Shown in pieces: positions 33,156-43,552 of a stretch of DNA of 64,000 bases; position 1 is the first letter of the stretch, and the number at the start of each line of letters is the position of its first letter. The notes below the pieces were generated by a model that had not been told where the DNA came from, made no database searches, and saw only the letters and a program-made list of their open reading frames with translations. The stretch is taken from NCBI GenBank assembly GCA_000507305.1, contig DF239046.1, positions 248,001 to 312,000 of the forward strand, given 5' to 3'. The position numbers and the translations under genes were made by a program. Origin of the DNA: Breviolum minutum Mf 1.05b.01 (taxonomy: Eukaryota; Sar; Dinophyceae; Suessiales; Symbiodiniaceae).

Positions 33156-33236
33156 AGACCATACCAGGAAGATATGAGCGACCATACTGGGATTCATGAA
33201 AGACCATGCTGGCAATACTAAGAGACCATACTGGCA
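33156..33236 (+). repeat. right cluster of GACCATACTGG-like repeats
   Basis: GACCATACCAGG, GACCATACTGGG, GACCATGCTGGC and GACCATACTGGC, all in the same orientation as the left cluster. Directly followed by CCCTATATGTCCTCTT in two copies (33242-33282). Confidence 0.75.
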
Positions 33237-33449
33237 AACATCCCTATATGTCCTCTTAAATCCCTATATGTCCTCTTTCGAACGCACATGTCAGATATAG
33301 CCTTTGGAAGGCTAGGGTTTAAGTTGGGATGTGAATCCCCAAACCTAGGATTCGCCCCCAGTTTTTGTGTGGCAAGTGAAGGTTTTAGGGAATCCATACT
33401 AAACATGTAGTCCGGCTGGTAGATAGCGATTGCATCGTGGGAGGGCTAG

Positions 33450-33603
33450 CACTTGGAGGATCATCCCAGGTAGTAAGTAGTTAGTAACCCCCATTTTGAA
33501 GCCATAAAAAGGCCATTTGGAAGGGGTCCCACAACCCTACTTAGGGGACGGAAAACTAACCATTAAGTTATTAACAACTTACGTCCGTCCTGGGATCATC
33601 CTA
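33450..33603. mobile_element. foldback element, family E
   Basis: ACTTGGAGGATCATCCCAGG faces CCTGGGATCATCCTAGC. It is the first foldback element right of the 15 kb block, in the opposite orientation to the copies at 6829 and 9432. Confidence 0.8.
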
Positions 33604-34519
33604 GCATGCTGTTTATGGCACTTTGAGGCCTACGGCCTTTCAACACCATTGCACAGAATGGAGAGATTCACGCCTATGCGTACGGAGCATGGAAGGGCGT
33701 GGAAGGATTTCTTATATAATATATTTATATATATATATATATCATACAGTCATACCGTCTTTGAGAACCCAGAACTTGGAAGGTGATATGTTTGTTTTCT
33801 GGGAAAAAGGGGTGGTGATCAGAAAAAATAGATATTCCACAACCAAAACACAAAATAAAACAACTGATTAATAATAGCACATCAGTACGATGTTTTTATT
33901 GTTTGATATTCACTTATATGAAATATTCACGACACTGATAGATGTTAAAACATTTGATAAATGTTATATATGTTATATATGTCAGTGTTACGATGTTACC
34001 GTGGGATATGCAAAAGAGAAACATTGTGAAGATGTTTCTGGCTTTTGCATGCTTTTGCGACAGGATGGAATGTACTCCTTCATAGGAAATAAACTACCAA
34101 AGGTCATCAGAAGTCAATACGGAACCTGACCAGCACCCATTTTGTTGCACGAACTTCGAATCTAATATGCATCTCTACAGCATCAAACATCACAAAACAC
34201 GGATCAAAATGGATCAATGGTGGCCAGCCGTTCATCCAAGTATAGCAGGGGTCACTTTAAACGCCTTGGTCCTACAGTGTACCCAGCAGGGATGAACCTC
34301 TATAAGAAGATGTGTAGCAATGAGAATCAGTCCAAAAAATGACCATTCTCGATCTTTCATTCCGTTCCACTGCAAATCTCCTCAATATTGCAGGACGGAT
34401 AGTATGGTTGGTTGCCCACATGCAAGGGTGAGCTGCAATTCCCTATCCCTGCTCCATGGGACTGGAATATTTACCTCAACTTGGTCCCGTAACATAAATA
34501 AGCGCCCCCGCTGATATCC
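33604..34519. other. no gene seen
   Basis: AT-rich, with a TATATATATA run at 33718-33742. No exon or complete foldback element was recognised. Confidence 0.4.
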
Positions 34520-34594
34520 ATACATATCCCCTGAAAATTGGTGGTTAGACGATTTCCTAGTGAAATGGTCCAAAGTTTCAGGGGATATGTTAAT
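34520..34594. mobile_element. foldback element, single copy
   Basis: ACATATCCCCTGAAA faces TTTCAGGGGATATGT, a perfect 15-base inverted repeat. Confidence 0.75.
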
Positions 34595-34715
34595 AACTTG
34601 GGGTGTACATTCCAAACTACATGCATTTGGTCGAAATCATCCCGACCGTCGCATTCTTGTGGATTAATGTAAACCGGATCTCTCATGACTGCCATGAAAG
34701 AACATATTCAGTAAA

Positions 34716-34823
34716 GACACCAGGTTCTTCCGAGTGACCTTTTTGGTGGTTGTAAATGATATTTTTAAGGGTTAAATGATCTCCATTTGGGTGATCACAG
34801 GGTCACTTGGAAGAAGCTGGCAT
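34716..34823. mobile_element. foldback element, family Q
   Basis: ACACCAGGTTCTTCCGAGTG faces GTCACTTGGAAGAAGCTGG. A second copy lies at 61243-61349. Confidence 0.85.
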
Positions 34824-34956
34824 GTGTTTCTTTACGCTACCGCTCTACTTCTTTGGTGTGAACTCTTTCCAAATAGTACAAGCCAGGTGATTCAAAATGC
34901 GTTTTTCCTCCCCGATCGTTCGAGCTCACAATTTAGAAGTGGCGCGGATCACCACA

Positions 34957-35064
34957 CTCCCCTGAAAATCAACATGGAAATGGAAAGTAGAAATCACCCA
35001 ATTGAAAAGGAAACTCATCTTCCATCCTTGACTTTGGCTTCCAGCCGTGAAAATTTTCCAGGAG
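34957..35064. mobile_element. foldback element, family D-like
   Basis: CTCCCCTGAAAATCAACATGG on the left and CCAGCCGTGAAAATTTTCC on the right, with ACTCATCTTCCATCC between. Confidence 0.5.
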
Positions 35065-35080
35065 TTCAACAAGATGTGAA

Positions 35081-35211
35081 TCTACTGGGATGTCCATGGT
35101 ACTTAGTAAATAGATTCTAACCCCTATATCAGTAGGTTGTAAGTCCCTTAAGTAGGTTACAACCCAACTTAGTAAGTAGTTACGATCACTTCCATGGACA
35201 CCCTAGTATGG
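35081..35211. mobile_element. foldback element, family F (uninterrupted)
   Basis: CTACTGGGATGTCCATGG faces CCATGGACACCCTAGTA. The right part AACTTAGTAAGTAGTTACG is the site where element G sits in the copy at 1624. Confidence 0.85.
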
Positions 35212-37020
35212 CAACAAATCATCCAAAATCAGCGTCCGGTTTCCACGTATACTTCTCGCGTTTTGGATCCATTTTTTGGTGGACGTGCCGAGGCCGGAAG
35301 GCTTCCAATGGGTGCATCAACCTTCAAAAGCATGTACCACAGAAATTCAGGTGCCAAAACGCCCCCGTTTTTTGGATGACCCAAAACGCCCCCTGCAGGT
35401 TGGTAGGTTGGTTGTTTTCGAATGCACTGTTGGGGATGAAGAAGTTCACCAACCCGAAATCATATTTTCCGGGAAATGGTTGGAAGATTAAGCCCCTATT
35501 AAAAATGGACCTTAATATGTGCACTCTGTGGTTCTTGCGGGGGAGATAAGGAGCCAGGGATGATGTGTTTTCTTACTATATGAGGAGATCCTCAAAATCA
35601 GCAGCAAAAATAGCTGCAACCTGGGTGTGGGGTTATAGATGTGGTCGGTCCAAAGTCTTTTGCGGCTATGATGGTAGGATGGACGGACCGGTTGGTGTTT
35701 TACATGTTTGCCGGCTTACAGTGTTACAAGTCTCAATTCTGAGTCTACCTTTGTCCAAACATTCTAAATTGATGTTTGACAAGGCATTTGGCCAATAGCA
35801 ACTGTATTTTTGTTCACCTTTTGTTGAGCACTTCTTCATTGTGTCCCTTCTAGGGTATGAAATTTCAATCTCCAATAAATGAAAACTATGGCCTTATTTT
35901 AATTTCCATGGTTGTTTAAAAACGGGATCCTTATTTCATTGTTTATGAAATAATCTCACATAACTGGGTAGGTTTGTCATCCCCAACAAATCCCCTAAAC
36001 AACCAGGTGCCGGACTCACTGGACAAATGAGTCTCATTTCGAATGCTGGAATCTCCAACCTCTCGCCAGAGACCATCGAAGCATCACCCTGTTGAGGAGC
36101 TCCCCTACACCTACTTGGGCGTCTACTACCCTGGCTTCGTCCTGTGCTGAGCTTTTCCGGAATCCGAAAAGAAACACAGCTTCCTTGACGACTCACATCA
36201 AGATCCGGCCCCAAAGTCACCAGTTATAAGTAGGGTGACATATATATATAACTCCACTTATTTTGTTGTGAAATAACCCCAGCTATGCATTTATTTTCGT
36301 CCATTTTGAAGGGGGCCAAATATGTCACCTCTCTTATTTTTTGGATGCCGGGACTCACGACTCACATGAGACCAGGAAATCCTGCTGTGTCAGTGTTGAA
36401 ACATAATGTCAAGCTCTTTACCTTGAGCTAGGGGTGAAATTGTTATATTGACATACCAAGCAATATACACCCCTGAAGTTTACTAGGTGGTGGTTTCAAA
36501 GACGAGCATATTTTTCAAGTGGGTTGAATCCACCAACTAGAAAGTGGTTTTCCAAAAATGAATAAGAAACAGCTTCAACTTGTAGCAACTTTCAACAAAA
36601 TGAATAAGAAGCTGGGCAATTCACCTGGTGACCCTTAAAAGGGATGGTGGTCCCAATGTCCCTTTGAAAAGGTCCTTGGTGACCTTCAATCACCTGGAAT
36701 GCACCTTGTTGGATAGCTGCTAACTTGTGACTAGATTGGATATCACTAAGGAGGGATCACCTGCAATGCCATGCACCTTATCACTGATATCACTAAGGGA
36801 TCAAGTTGGATAGAATGGATAGCTGACTAACTTGTGAAGATGCCTGCAAGGATTTTCATGTAATGAACTTGTCACCAATCACCTGAAGCTCCGATTTTTT
36901 GGACTGAGAGGTTTGGCCACAGAATGACCTTGTTTGCTTGGTGTGGAGTCTCAGGGGCATGGTGATGCAAAAAAAGCAACCGTCATTGATCCACGTTGTT
37001 CCACGTAAAAATTTGATTCT
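35212..37020. other. mixed stretch, no named gene
   Basis: Contains weak coding-like segments (about 35220-35500; 36006-36080, reading SLISNAGISNLSPETIE after CAACCAG), a family L remnant at 36218-36330, a family K remnant at 36484-36545 and a tandemly similar GGATATCACTAAGG region at 36735-36800. None can be assigned. Confidence 0.35.
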
Positions 37021-37116
37021 AAAATCATTCGTGGTTTGGGATTCTGGGAGGTACCCACAAGTGACAATCCCTTTCATAAGGGAATTCTAGGAATCCAAAC
37101 CGCCGGGACCGAAACC
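37021..37116. mobile_element. foldback element, family M
   Basis: GTGGTTTGGGATTCTGG on the left; CTAGGAATCCAAACCGCC on the right, centre CCTTTCATAAGGG. Confidence 0.65.
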
Positions 37117-37290
37117 GACAACATCTGAAAATGACATCTAATGAAACCCCCCACCCAAAGAGCAGCCCAATGAGTCACAATTGCCCTTTCCTGCAGGGGT
37201 TATATTACTAAGCCGAAAGAATCATGCCACTTGGCAAGGCACTTGGCAAATCACTCAAATCTACCATAGATTTGCATGCAATCTCTAACT

Positions 37291-37424
37291 ATACCAGGTG
37301 GACCCCCTACCAGTTATAAATTAGGTTATACAGTAACTCCACTTATAGGGGTGAAATAACCCCAGTTATCCATTTATTTTCGGCCATTTATTATAGGGGC
37401 TCTAAGTTATAACTAGTTTGCTTG
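37291..37424. mobile_element. element, family L
   Basis: AGGTGGACCCCCTACCAG then TTATAAATTAGG; right side TTATAGGGGCTCTAAG. A partial copy follows at about 37510-37595. Confidence 0.55.
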
Positions 37425-37641
37425 GCTCCTTGTTTTGAAGTTAAGATGAATGTTTGAGGATGATGAGAATTCGATGGACAAAAGGCCTGGTTCAAGTTCC
37501 AGGCCTTTTCAGCTTGTCTACAAGGTGGAAACCGGAACCAATTATAAATGGAGTTTTACGGTATAAGCCCTTCAAATGGCCGAAAGATAAATGGAAGGAG
37601 TTGGTGGTATGGTAAGACCCCTTCCTAAAATGTCCGCAGAG

Positions 37642-37755
37642 GAGCTACAACTCCGAAAACTAACAGCCAGATACCAAAAATGGATGGTTTGGAAGATGTA
37701 TCTCCTTTCAAACATGGCTAGTTTGGGTATCTATGTTAGTTTTCGGGGGTGTACC
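37642..37755. mobile_element. foldback element, family D-like
   Basis: CCGAAAACTAACA and AGATACCAAA on the left pair with TTTGGGTATCT and TGTTAGTTTTCGG on the right. Confidence 0.75.
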
Positions 37756-38391
37756 TTCAGCTCCCCAAAGCACTTCCCACAGTCATCCACTCTTCCAACA
37801 AAAACGGTCATGTCACATGTCCCCTACCGCCAACCTCAACGTTGGAAACTCTCCACATGTCCAATTTTTGACATCTGACTTCTTGGTGTGTCTGATGATT
37901 TATTTGATTTTGCGTTTTTGTTTTCCTGAAAGGTGGTTGATGTTATGGTGATATTTCTTGGTCCATGACGATTGCATCCCAAGGGTACTGAGGGGGGTTT
38001 CGATCCTGAAAATTGATTCACATCCCTACGCTTTTCTCATATGTTCTCAGTGTTTAATTTATTTCAGGTCCATTTGTTTACTCTCTAGGGAAATAGAATC
38101 ACCATTTGGAAGCATTTTATCTTGAAGCAATTCCAAGTGTTCATTCAAGTTATATAATTACAAGATTTACAAGGAAAGGATTCCGTCCTGACTCACCAAC
38201 TGATGACACCCCTGGGGCCTTAAAACAGATGGTTTTGACACCCCATGACATCCCATGGAGCCTTAGGGTAGATCAATTTTGCTGTGTGTACTCTTGATGG
38301 ACAAATCGCCCACCAGTTGATATGATAGATATCCCGCGAACATTCCCATGAATTTGATCTATGAAGCATATGAACCGTTTCGTAGGAATCA

Positions 38392-38472
38392 CTACGGTTG
38401 ATGGCTGAAATCCTGCACCACCTGGGATAATCATCATCCTTGGTGGTGCAGGATTTCAGCCATAAACAGTAG
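38392..38472. mobile_element. compact foldback element, family C
   Basis: GGCTGAAATCCTGCACCACC faces GGTGGTGCAGGATTTCAGCC with a loop of only about 20 bases. It lacks the usual TTATCCCATTATTTACAAGG core. Confidence 0.85.
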
Positions 38473-38812
38473 TAACTTTAAAACAGTTCGGCTTTCCTTG
38501 TGAAAACAAGGCCCTTAAGGTGGCAGATCAAGAACTGTTCTTCTATGGTTTTTCCTCCTACAGGAATCGTTTGAGGTAACAACATCCACTGATCAGAGAT
38601 GCCAACAACAATTCCTTGGAACTACCCCCCTAACCAGTAACAGTTCCCATCAGGATGATTGCATCCTAACCATTGGATCCTAACTTCCAACGGAACATCC
38701 AAGCTGCTGTTCTTGAGGTAGATGCTGTTGATTCCAGAAAGGTGTGACTTTGGGGTGGAATGGTGTGAAAAAAAACGAAACGCATTCTGACAGATGCGAG
38801 GGCCTCGCTGCC

Positions 38813-38914
38813 CTATACCATCCATGGGACGAACGGTATATGGACCTACATGGATGGTGGATTTATATTTTTTTGGGGTAAATTAGAAGGTAAATATACC
38901 AGTCCCATGGATGC
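38813..38914. mobile_element. foldback element, family H
   Basis: ATCCATGGGACGAACGGTATA left; AGGTAAATATACCAGTCCC and ATGGAT right. Confidence 0.75.
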
Positions 38915-39314
38915 TTTTTCCGGATGTGTTGTGATTTAGTTGTAATGATTAAAGTTGCCACGGGCAGTGTTTGGTTTGAGATTTTTTTTTGTCCCTGGAT
39001 AGAATGGGGCAAGATGCAAAATACCATAACTGGAGCCTGAATGTACTGAATTATAAGCACATACTAATATTTGTATACCACATATATACAGGTCTACGTC
39101 TCACAGAAGAAATATATGATTATTATATGATTAGTATATAGTACGTATATATTTATGTTCACCCTGAGAATCATGGGAGCAAAGCCACTTGTTTAAAAAA
39201 GCTTCCCCAAGCACAACGGTCCAAAACGTCGCGTTGTTTCGCGCTTGACAGGTGACGGTGCGATACCGCAATGCCAGGAACATCACAGCAGGCGGGGGGA
39301 CCGAATCTGAAATT

Positions 39315-39532
39315 TTACCCTCACTAAAGCTAACATACTGTTGGTGGAAGAAATCCTGCTCCAGTTGATATGGTAGTTTATCCCATTATTTTCAAGGTTT
39401 CATACATCCCAGGTGGTGCAGTTTGGGATTTCTTCCATCAACAGTTCGCACCTGAAAAGATAACATCCCAAAAGGAAACTCGTCTTCCAAGCATCAATTT
39501 TTGGATGGGAACTGTTCGTTTCAGGGAGGGTA
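39315..39532. mobile_element. family B element interrupted by family C
   Basis: TACCCTCACTAAAGCTAACA is followed not by GTTCGCACC but by a complete family C element, after which GTTCGCACCTGAAAAG and the usual right end TTTCAGGGAGGGTA resume. Confidence 0.85.
39336..39444. mobile_element. family C element nested in family B
   Basis: TACTGTTGGTGGAAGAAATC on the left, GATTTCTTCCATCAACA on the right, with the family core TTATCCCATTATTTTCAAGG. Inserted at CTAACA|GTTCGC of the host element. Confidence 0.85.
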
Positions 39533-39536
39533 AGTG

Positions 39537-39660
39537 CCCTAAGAATCCCGCGGCCCCTCCCGATCGAATAGGATGTTCTTAATCTCATCATCTCATCCAT
39601 GGAGAATGGGATTGGATTGGGGTAATCCCGAAATCTTCGGACAAACCTGGATTCTTCGGG
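39537..39660. mobile_element. element, family O
   Basis: CCCTAAGAATCCCGCGGCC and CCCGATCGAATAGGAT left; CCTGGATTCTTCGGGG right. Copies: 56996-57112, 60420-60530. Confidence 0.55.
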
Positions 39661-39870
39661 GTGATTCGTTTGGAGTGGTAGATGAGAGTCCTATAGGTGA
39701 TACATCACCTATAGCAACTTTGTGAATCTTTTGTTTTATTCATTGGTATGGAGATCAAACATGGATTTCGTTGGAGCGAGCGCCATCTGTTTCACGAGCC
39801 ATGAGACGAAGGGTATATTGATAACCATACATTGATCCGACGCAAATCAGGCATCTGAAAAGTAGGTATT

Positions 39871-40104
39871 ACTGTACTCACTGGAAGTTTGACATAGAGA
39901 CTAACAATTGGCCATCCCAAAAGGAAAGTCATTTTCCAAGCATGATTTTTCAGGGGCTACTAGGGTGTCCATGGAAGTTGGTAACTAGTTAGTAAGCTGG
40001 TTTGTTTCACCTACTTAGGGGCCATAAACAACCTACTAGGGGTAATAATGCATTGACTAAGTAGCAGCAGGACATCCCAGTACATTTTGAACCTCGGGTG
40101 TGTA
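39871..40104. mobile_element. diverged family B element interrupted by family F
   Basis: ACTGTACTCACTGGAAG ... GATTTTTCAGGGGCT, then a whole family F element, then ACATTTTGAACCTCGGGTG. The two outer halves together give the layout of 16338-16446. Confidence 0.6.
39958..40085. mobile_element. family F element nested in family B
   Basis: CTACTAGGGTGTCCATGG on the left faces CAGGACATCCCAGTA on the right. Same orientation as the copy at 14709. Confidence 0.8.
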
Positions 40105-40316
40105 GTTTATACAGAGGATAAAGTGGAAAAATGACCTTAAGATTCAAGTTGATAAAATTTGTATTGCATGCCGAGATGGTTTTTCCTACCTGTAAACTTA
40201 CAGCAGGTTTGTTAGTCTGCCATCAGGTTGCTGTCCCAAGATCACGATAGCTACAGCTCAAAAATTGGGGTACCAAAAAAGGATGGCAAATTTTGTCATG
40301 ATTTGTAAGTCTAAAG

Positions 40317-40416
40317 CTGGTGGTTTTTGAAAATTGCTTTCTATTTCACCCCTACCTGGGATATGATCATCCGATTTGACTCATTTTTTTGATAGCTTAA
40401 AACCACCAACTCGTAC
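40317..40416. mobile_element. diverged element, family K
   Basis: GCTGGTGGTTTTTGAAAATT left; AGCTTAAAACCACCAACTCG right. Confidence 0.6.
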
Positions 40417-40639
40417 CCACATTCGCAGAATGTATAGATTATTTACCTACATGAAAGGTGAAAAATAGCCACATGAAGCACGCGAATGGGTTGGTAAATA
40501 TTCCCATCCCATGTAGCATTTGCTGTATTTTTTTGTTATGTTGGCGTTGGTCCCATTTTCTTTAGGGATCATATCTATCATATCTATCATTTTTTTGAGT
40601 CCCACGTCCGGCCGCTGTTCTCAAAAAAGCTTGGAGGTT

Positions 40640-41435
40640 TAAACTACTTGGCAGTTCTTAGTGTCTACAATCCATCTGAGATTGTCAGTTGGAAAGCTCA
40701 GTATCGTATCGCTGGGCTTTGGAGTCTGCCCACATTAATCCCCCCAAAACCTCAAGGATTTTTGGGTGGATTTGGGAAATCTTTTGGCATCCCCACCCCC
40801 CCTTCCGCCCTTTCCGGAAAGGATGAGTACAGTAAGTGGATCGTGGGCAACAAAAATGAAGGGGTGTTTTTTGGTTGGTTCGGAATCCCTTTACGAAAAA
40901 CATTAAAATATATATAATCCTAGTGAACCAAAAAATCTACCTGATGTCATCCAAAAGATCACCTGGTTGACTAAACACCAGGTTTGACTAATCCTAGTGG
41001 TGAGGTGAAACCCATCAAAACCTATCAAACTGGTTGGTTAAAATGCCAAGTTGGTGAACCCCTCAGATGTCATCATGTCATCCTTGGGTCACCCTGGAAG
41101 TACTGAGGGGGAGAGTCACACCCAAGTTATACTTCCTTACTTACAACTGGGTTTTTTTGTAGATTTGTAGGGTCTATTGGCCGAACAGCAAGCCGAGTTG
41201 TTGGTGGATTTGTGGATAATTTTGGGTAATCTAGCATGACTCGCGGACAAAAATGAACCTAAGGAATCAGGATTTTGAGCCAGTGTTTGAAGATTTCTGG
41301 AGATTGAGTTTATGCACAAAGTATCACAAAGTACTGTTGAAATAAGTTCAATTATTCAACATGAGCGACAGATCAACGATGATGGAAATGGATTGCTTAC
41401 AAGGTGATTTCAAAGATTAGTTAGATTTCTACTTG
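40640..41435. other. no gene seen
   Basis: A long frame at 40648-40917 (ORF without motifs) and a paired ACCTGATGTCATCCA / GATGTCATCATGTCATCC region at 40937-41084. Nothing assignable. Confidence 0.35.
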
Positions 41436-41682
41436 CCCATGACGGATCCATGGGACGAACGGTATATTTACCTACATTTATATACCATGAATCGAAGGAT
41501 TAATGGTTAGGATCAATGGGTTATTTCACCTACTTATCAATGGGATATATTGGGGTTATAAGCTACTTACTACCCATACCATCCATGGGACGAACGGTAT
41601 ATGTACCTATACATGAATGGTTGATTTTTTAGGGTAAATTAGTAGGTAAATATACCAAACGCGTCCCACAAGGATCCTATAC
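41436..41682. mobile_element. two family H elements, one broken
   Basis: A left end GGATCCATGGGACGAACGG at 41443 runs into other sequence; a complete copy follows at 41575-41682 (ATCCATGGGACGAACGG ... TAAATATACC ... AGGATCC). About 65 bases upstream of the first (TTTCAAAGATTAGTTA) recur upstream of the family H copy at 59451. Confidence 0.65.
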
Positions 41683-42090
41683 GGGTTGGAGAGATGGTCC
41701 AATGTTGACGAGCACCTTTTTGCCAATGAAGATGATGCAACTTCTAGCGGGGTTGAGAGAAGTCAATAACATGGCAGACATCATCTACCTTTTGAAAGAT
41801 GGTGTTTTGTTTTAGTGTTGATTGTTTGTTCCCTAGAAAAAAAAACATGGGAAAATATGGAAAATGATTGAAATGATCGCATTTGTTTGTTTTTGTCGAG
41901 CACCTTTTTCGGAAAAATGGCTGGCAAGAGAACACCCCCAACTAGTCTAACTTGCGACAGGTGGATACAGGTGGTATATGTAAATGTTCATTTCATCTAC
42001 GCCCATTTGCAGTATCCCAACCATTTGGGTGGTGTCTCCAACTTGGGGGGAGACCCGAAAAAAGAACTATAGGTTAAAAAACTACAGCCC

Positions 42091-42270
42091 ATGGGCCCCG
42101 GAGGCGATCGTTATAAACTGGCTGGTGGTTTTAAATATGTTTTTATTTTCACCCCGATCCTTGGGGAAATGATCCAATTTGACTAATATTTTTCAAATGG
42201 GTTGAAACCACCAACTAGTAAATGGAGTTAAAATCACCACTACTTATAACTGGTGATTTTGGGCCCATCT
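42091..42270. mobile_element. family L element interrupted by family K
   Basis: GGGCCCCGGAGGCGATCGTT then TATAAA, a complete family K element, then AAATGGAGTTAAAATC and GATTTTGGGCCCATC. The undisturbed join CGTTATAAATGGAGTT is seen at 48178. Confidence 0.8.
42119..42220. mobile_element. family K element nested in family L
   Basis: CTGGCTGGTGGTTTTAAATA left; GGTTGAAACCACCAACTAG right; core GGGAAATGATCCAATTTGAC. Confidence 0.85.
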
Positions 42271-42826
42271 TCCAAGTAAGGTTTGGATCCAACGAATTGG
42301 CAAATCTCCAGCTATGCAGAACGGGTAGCCCAGCGTTGGAAGCTTCACTAAGCCGGGAATGATGGTTTTGATTGGCATCCATGCGGGGAGGGCGGGAAAG
42401 GTAGAAATGTGTTGCAAAGGGATGGAGACGGACTTTTACTGCTGTCATAAATGTAGATAAGATAAATAGACGTAGCTGTGCACGTACTAGTTCCATAGGA
42501 TCCCAAAATGGGACGCGGAGAGCAGAAATGTTTATCTCCCCCCTGAAAAAGAAAGCTAGCTCCTGAAAAATTGATGGTTGGAAGATGAAAGTTACTTTTG
42601 ACCTTTTCAGGGGACGTACGTTCAGTTATTGGGTCATGGGTATATATGCTTCTTTTCTATCTTTGGATGCCCGTTTTTGTGTCAGCTATGATGGAAGATG
42701 TAGTTTTGTCAGCTTCTTTCGGGTGAGGAAGCACTAAAATCCCTGCAAAAATCTCACAAGGTGCAGGTCGGAACTACAATCGCAAAAGATCGTCAACTAG
42801 AGGAAGAATCCCAAAAAGGTCACATT

Positions 42827-42920
42827 CCCATAGGATCCATGTATGGTTTATTTACCTACATTCGGCTTGATTTTTTATGGTAGATGTAAGGTAAATATTC
42901 GATACATGGATCCTATGGGA
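42827..42920. mobile_element. foldback element, family H
   Basis: TCCCATAGGATCCATGTAT faces ATACATGGATCCTATGGGA, perfect over 19 bases. Confidence 0.9.
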
Positions 42921-43367
42921 CTTTTTCTTGGCAAACCTGTCGATCTGTCGAGAATCTGCATTGATCGTGGGGTTTTTAAAGATGTGGCCGGAATTTTCAC
43001 TCCAAAAATTGCGGAAATGTTTCCCAATTTGACGAAGATGTTTTTCAAATGGGTTGAAACGACCAACGATAGCAAGTGTACCACCCCGGAAGTAGAGTGA
43101 CGCAGAAGTTAGTCTACGAAATGCTTAATGGCCTATTTTTTAGCTGAAGCATGTGGAAGACTTAGGAAAATTCAGAGATATGTTTGATGTTTGGATTGGC
43201 TATAACATCAATGTAACTATGGTCTATATTTAATATGCCTACATTTACCTGACGTTTAGGGTAAATCTCGGTAAATTGTAGAACCTATGGTTTAGTGAGT
43301 AGTTTGAGTGAAAGCAACTTTGCCAAAGGCAAGAAACCAGCGATGACTTGTTGGATGTTTGTTTTTG

Positions 43368-43450
43368 GTTTGGATCCGTGGGATTTTCCTATGAAAGGTT
43401 TGTTACTTAAGGGAGAATCCCAAACCACCGGGCCCCAAACCAACAATTAG
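43368..43450. mobile_element. foldback element, family M
   Basis: TTTGGTTTGGATCCGTGGGA left; TCCCAAACCACCGGGCCCC then AAACCAA right. Element G follows immediately. Confidence 0.6.
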
Positions 43451-43452
43451 CC

Positions 43453-43552
43453 AGTACCTTTGGACCCCAAAACCATGAAAAATGAAGGTTTTAGGCCCTC
43501 AATATATGGGTCGTAACCCCTAAAAATGAAGGTTTTGGGTTCCCATGGTAGT
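43453..43552. mobile_element. element G
   Basis: AGTACCTTTGGACCCCAAAA to TTTTGGGTTCCCATGGTAG, over 90% like 1724-1826 by eye. Confidence 0.75.

Larger units (their letters stand above)
18271..33236 (+). mobile_element. 15 kb two-gene block, candidate giant transposon
   Basis: The block starts and ends with clusters of a GACCATACTGG-like 12-base repeat and has a third cluster between its two genes. It carries two tandem + strand genes with small exons (methyltransferase-like, then transposase-like). About 70 foldback copies were noted in the 49 kb of flanks and none in these 15 kb. Both proteins resemble high-copy dinoflagellate families (recalled, not searched). Subterminal repeat clusters around a transposase are typical of CACTA-like DNA transposons, but I could not find terminal inverted repeats or a target duplication, so the true ends are unknown. 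It could instead be two tandem elements sharing the middle cluster, or ordinary tandem genes with repeated promoters. Confidence 0.55.

Noticed and set aside
18271..33236. CACTA-type terminal inverted repeats at the edges of the block
   Set aside because: I looked near both clusters for CACTA/TAGTG ends or another inverted pair and saw none; the repeats are direct, so class assignment stays open.
40648..40917. Open frame of 89 codons
   Set aside because: No motif, no splice partners, composition like the surrounding intergenic DNA.
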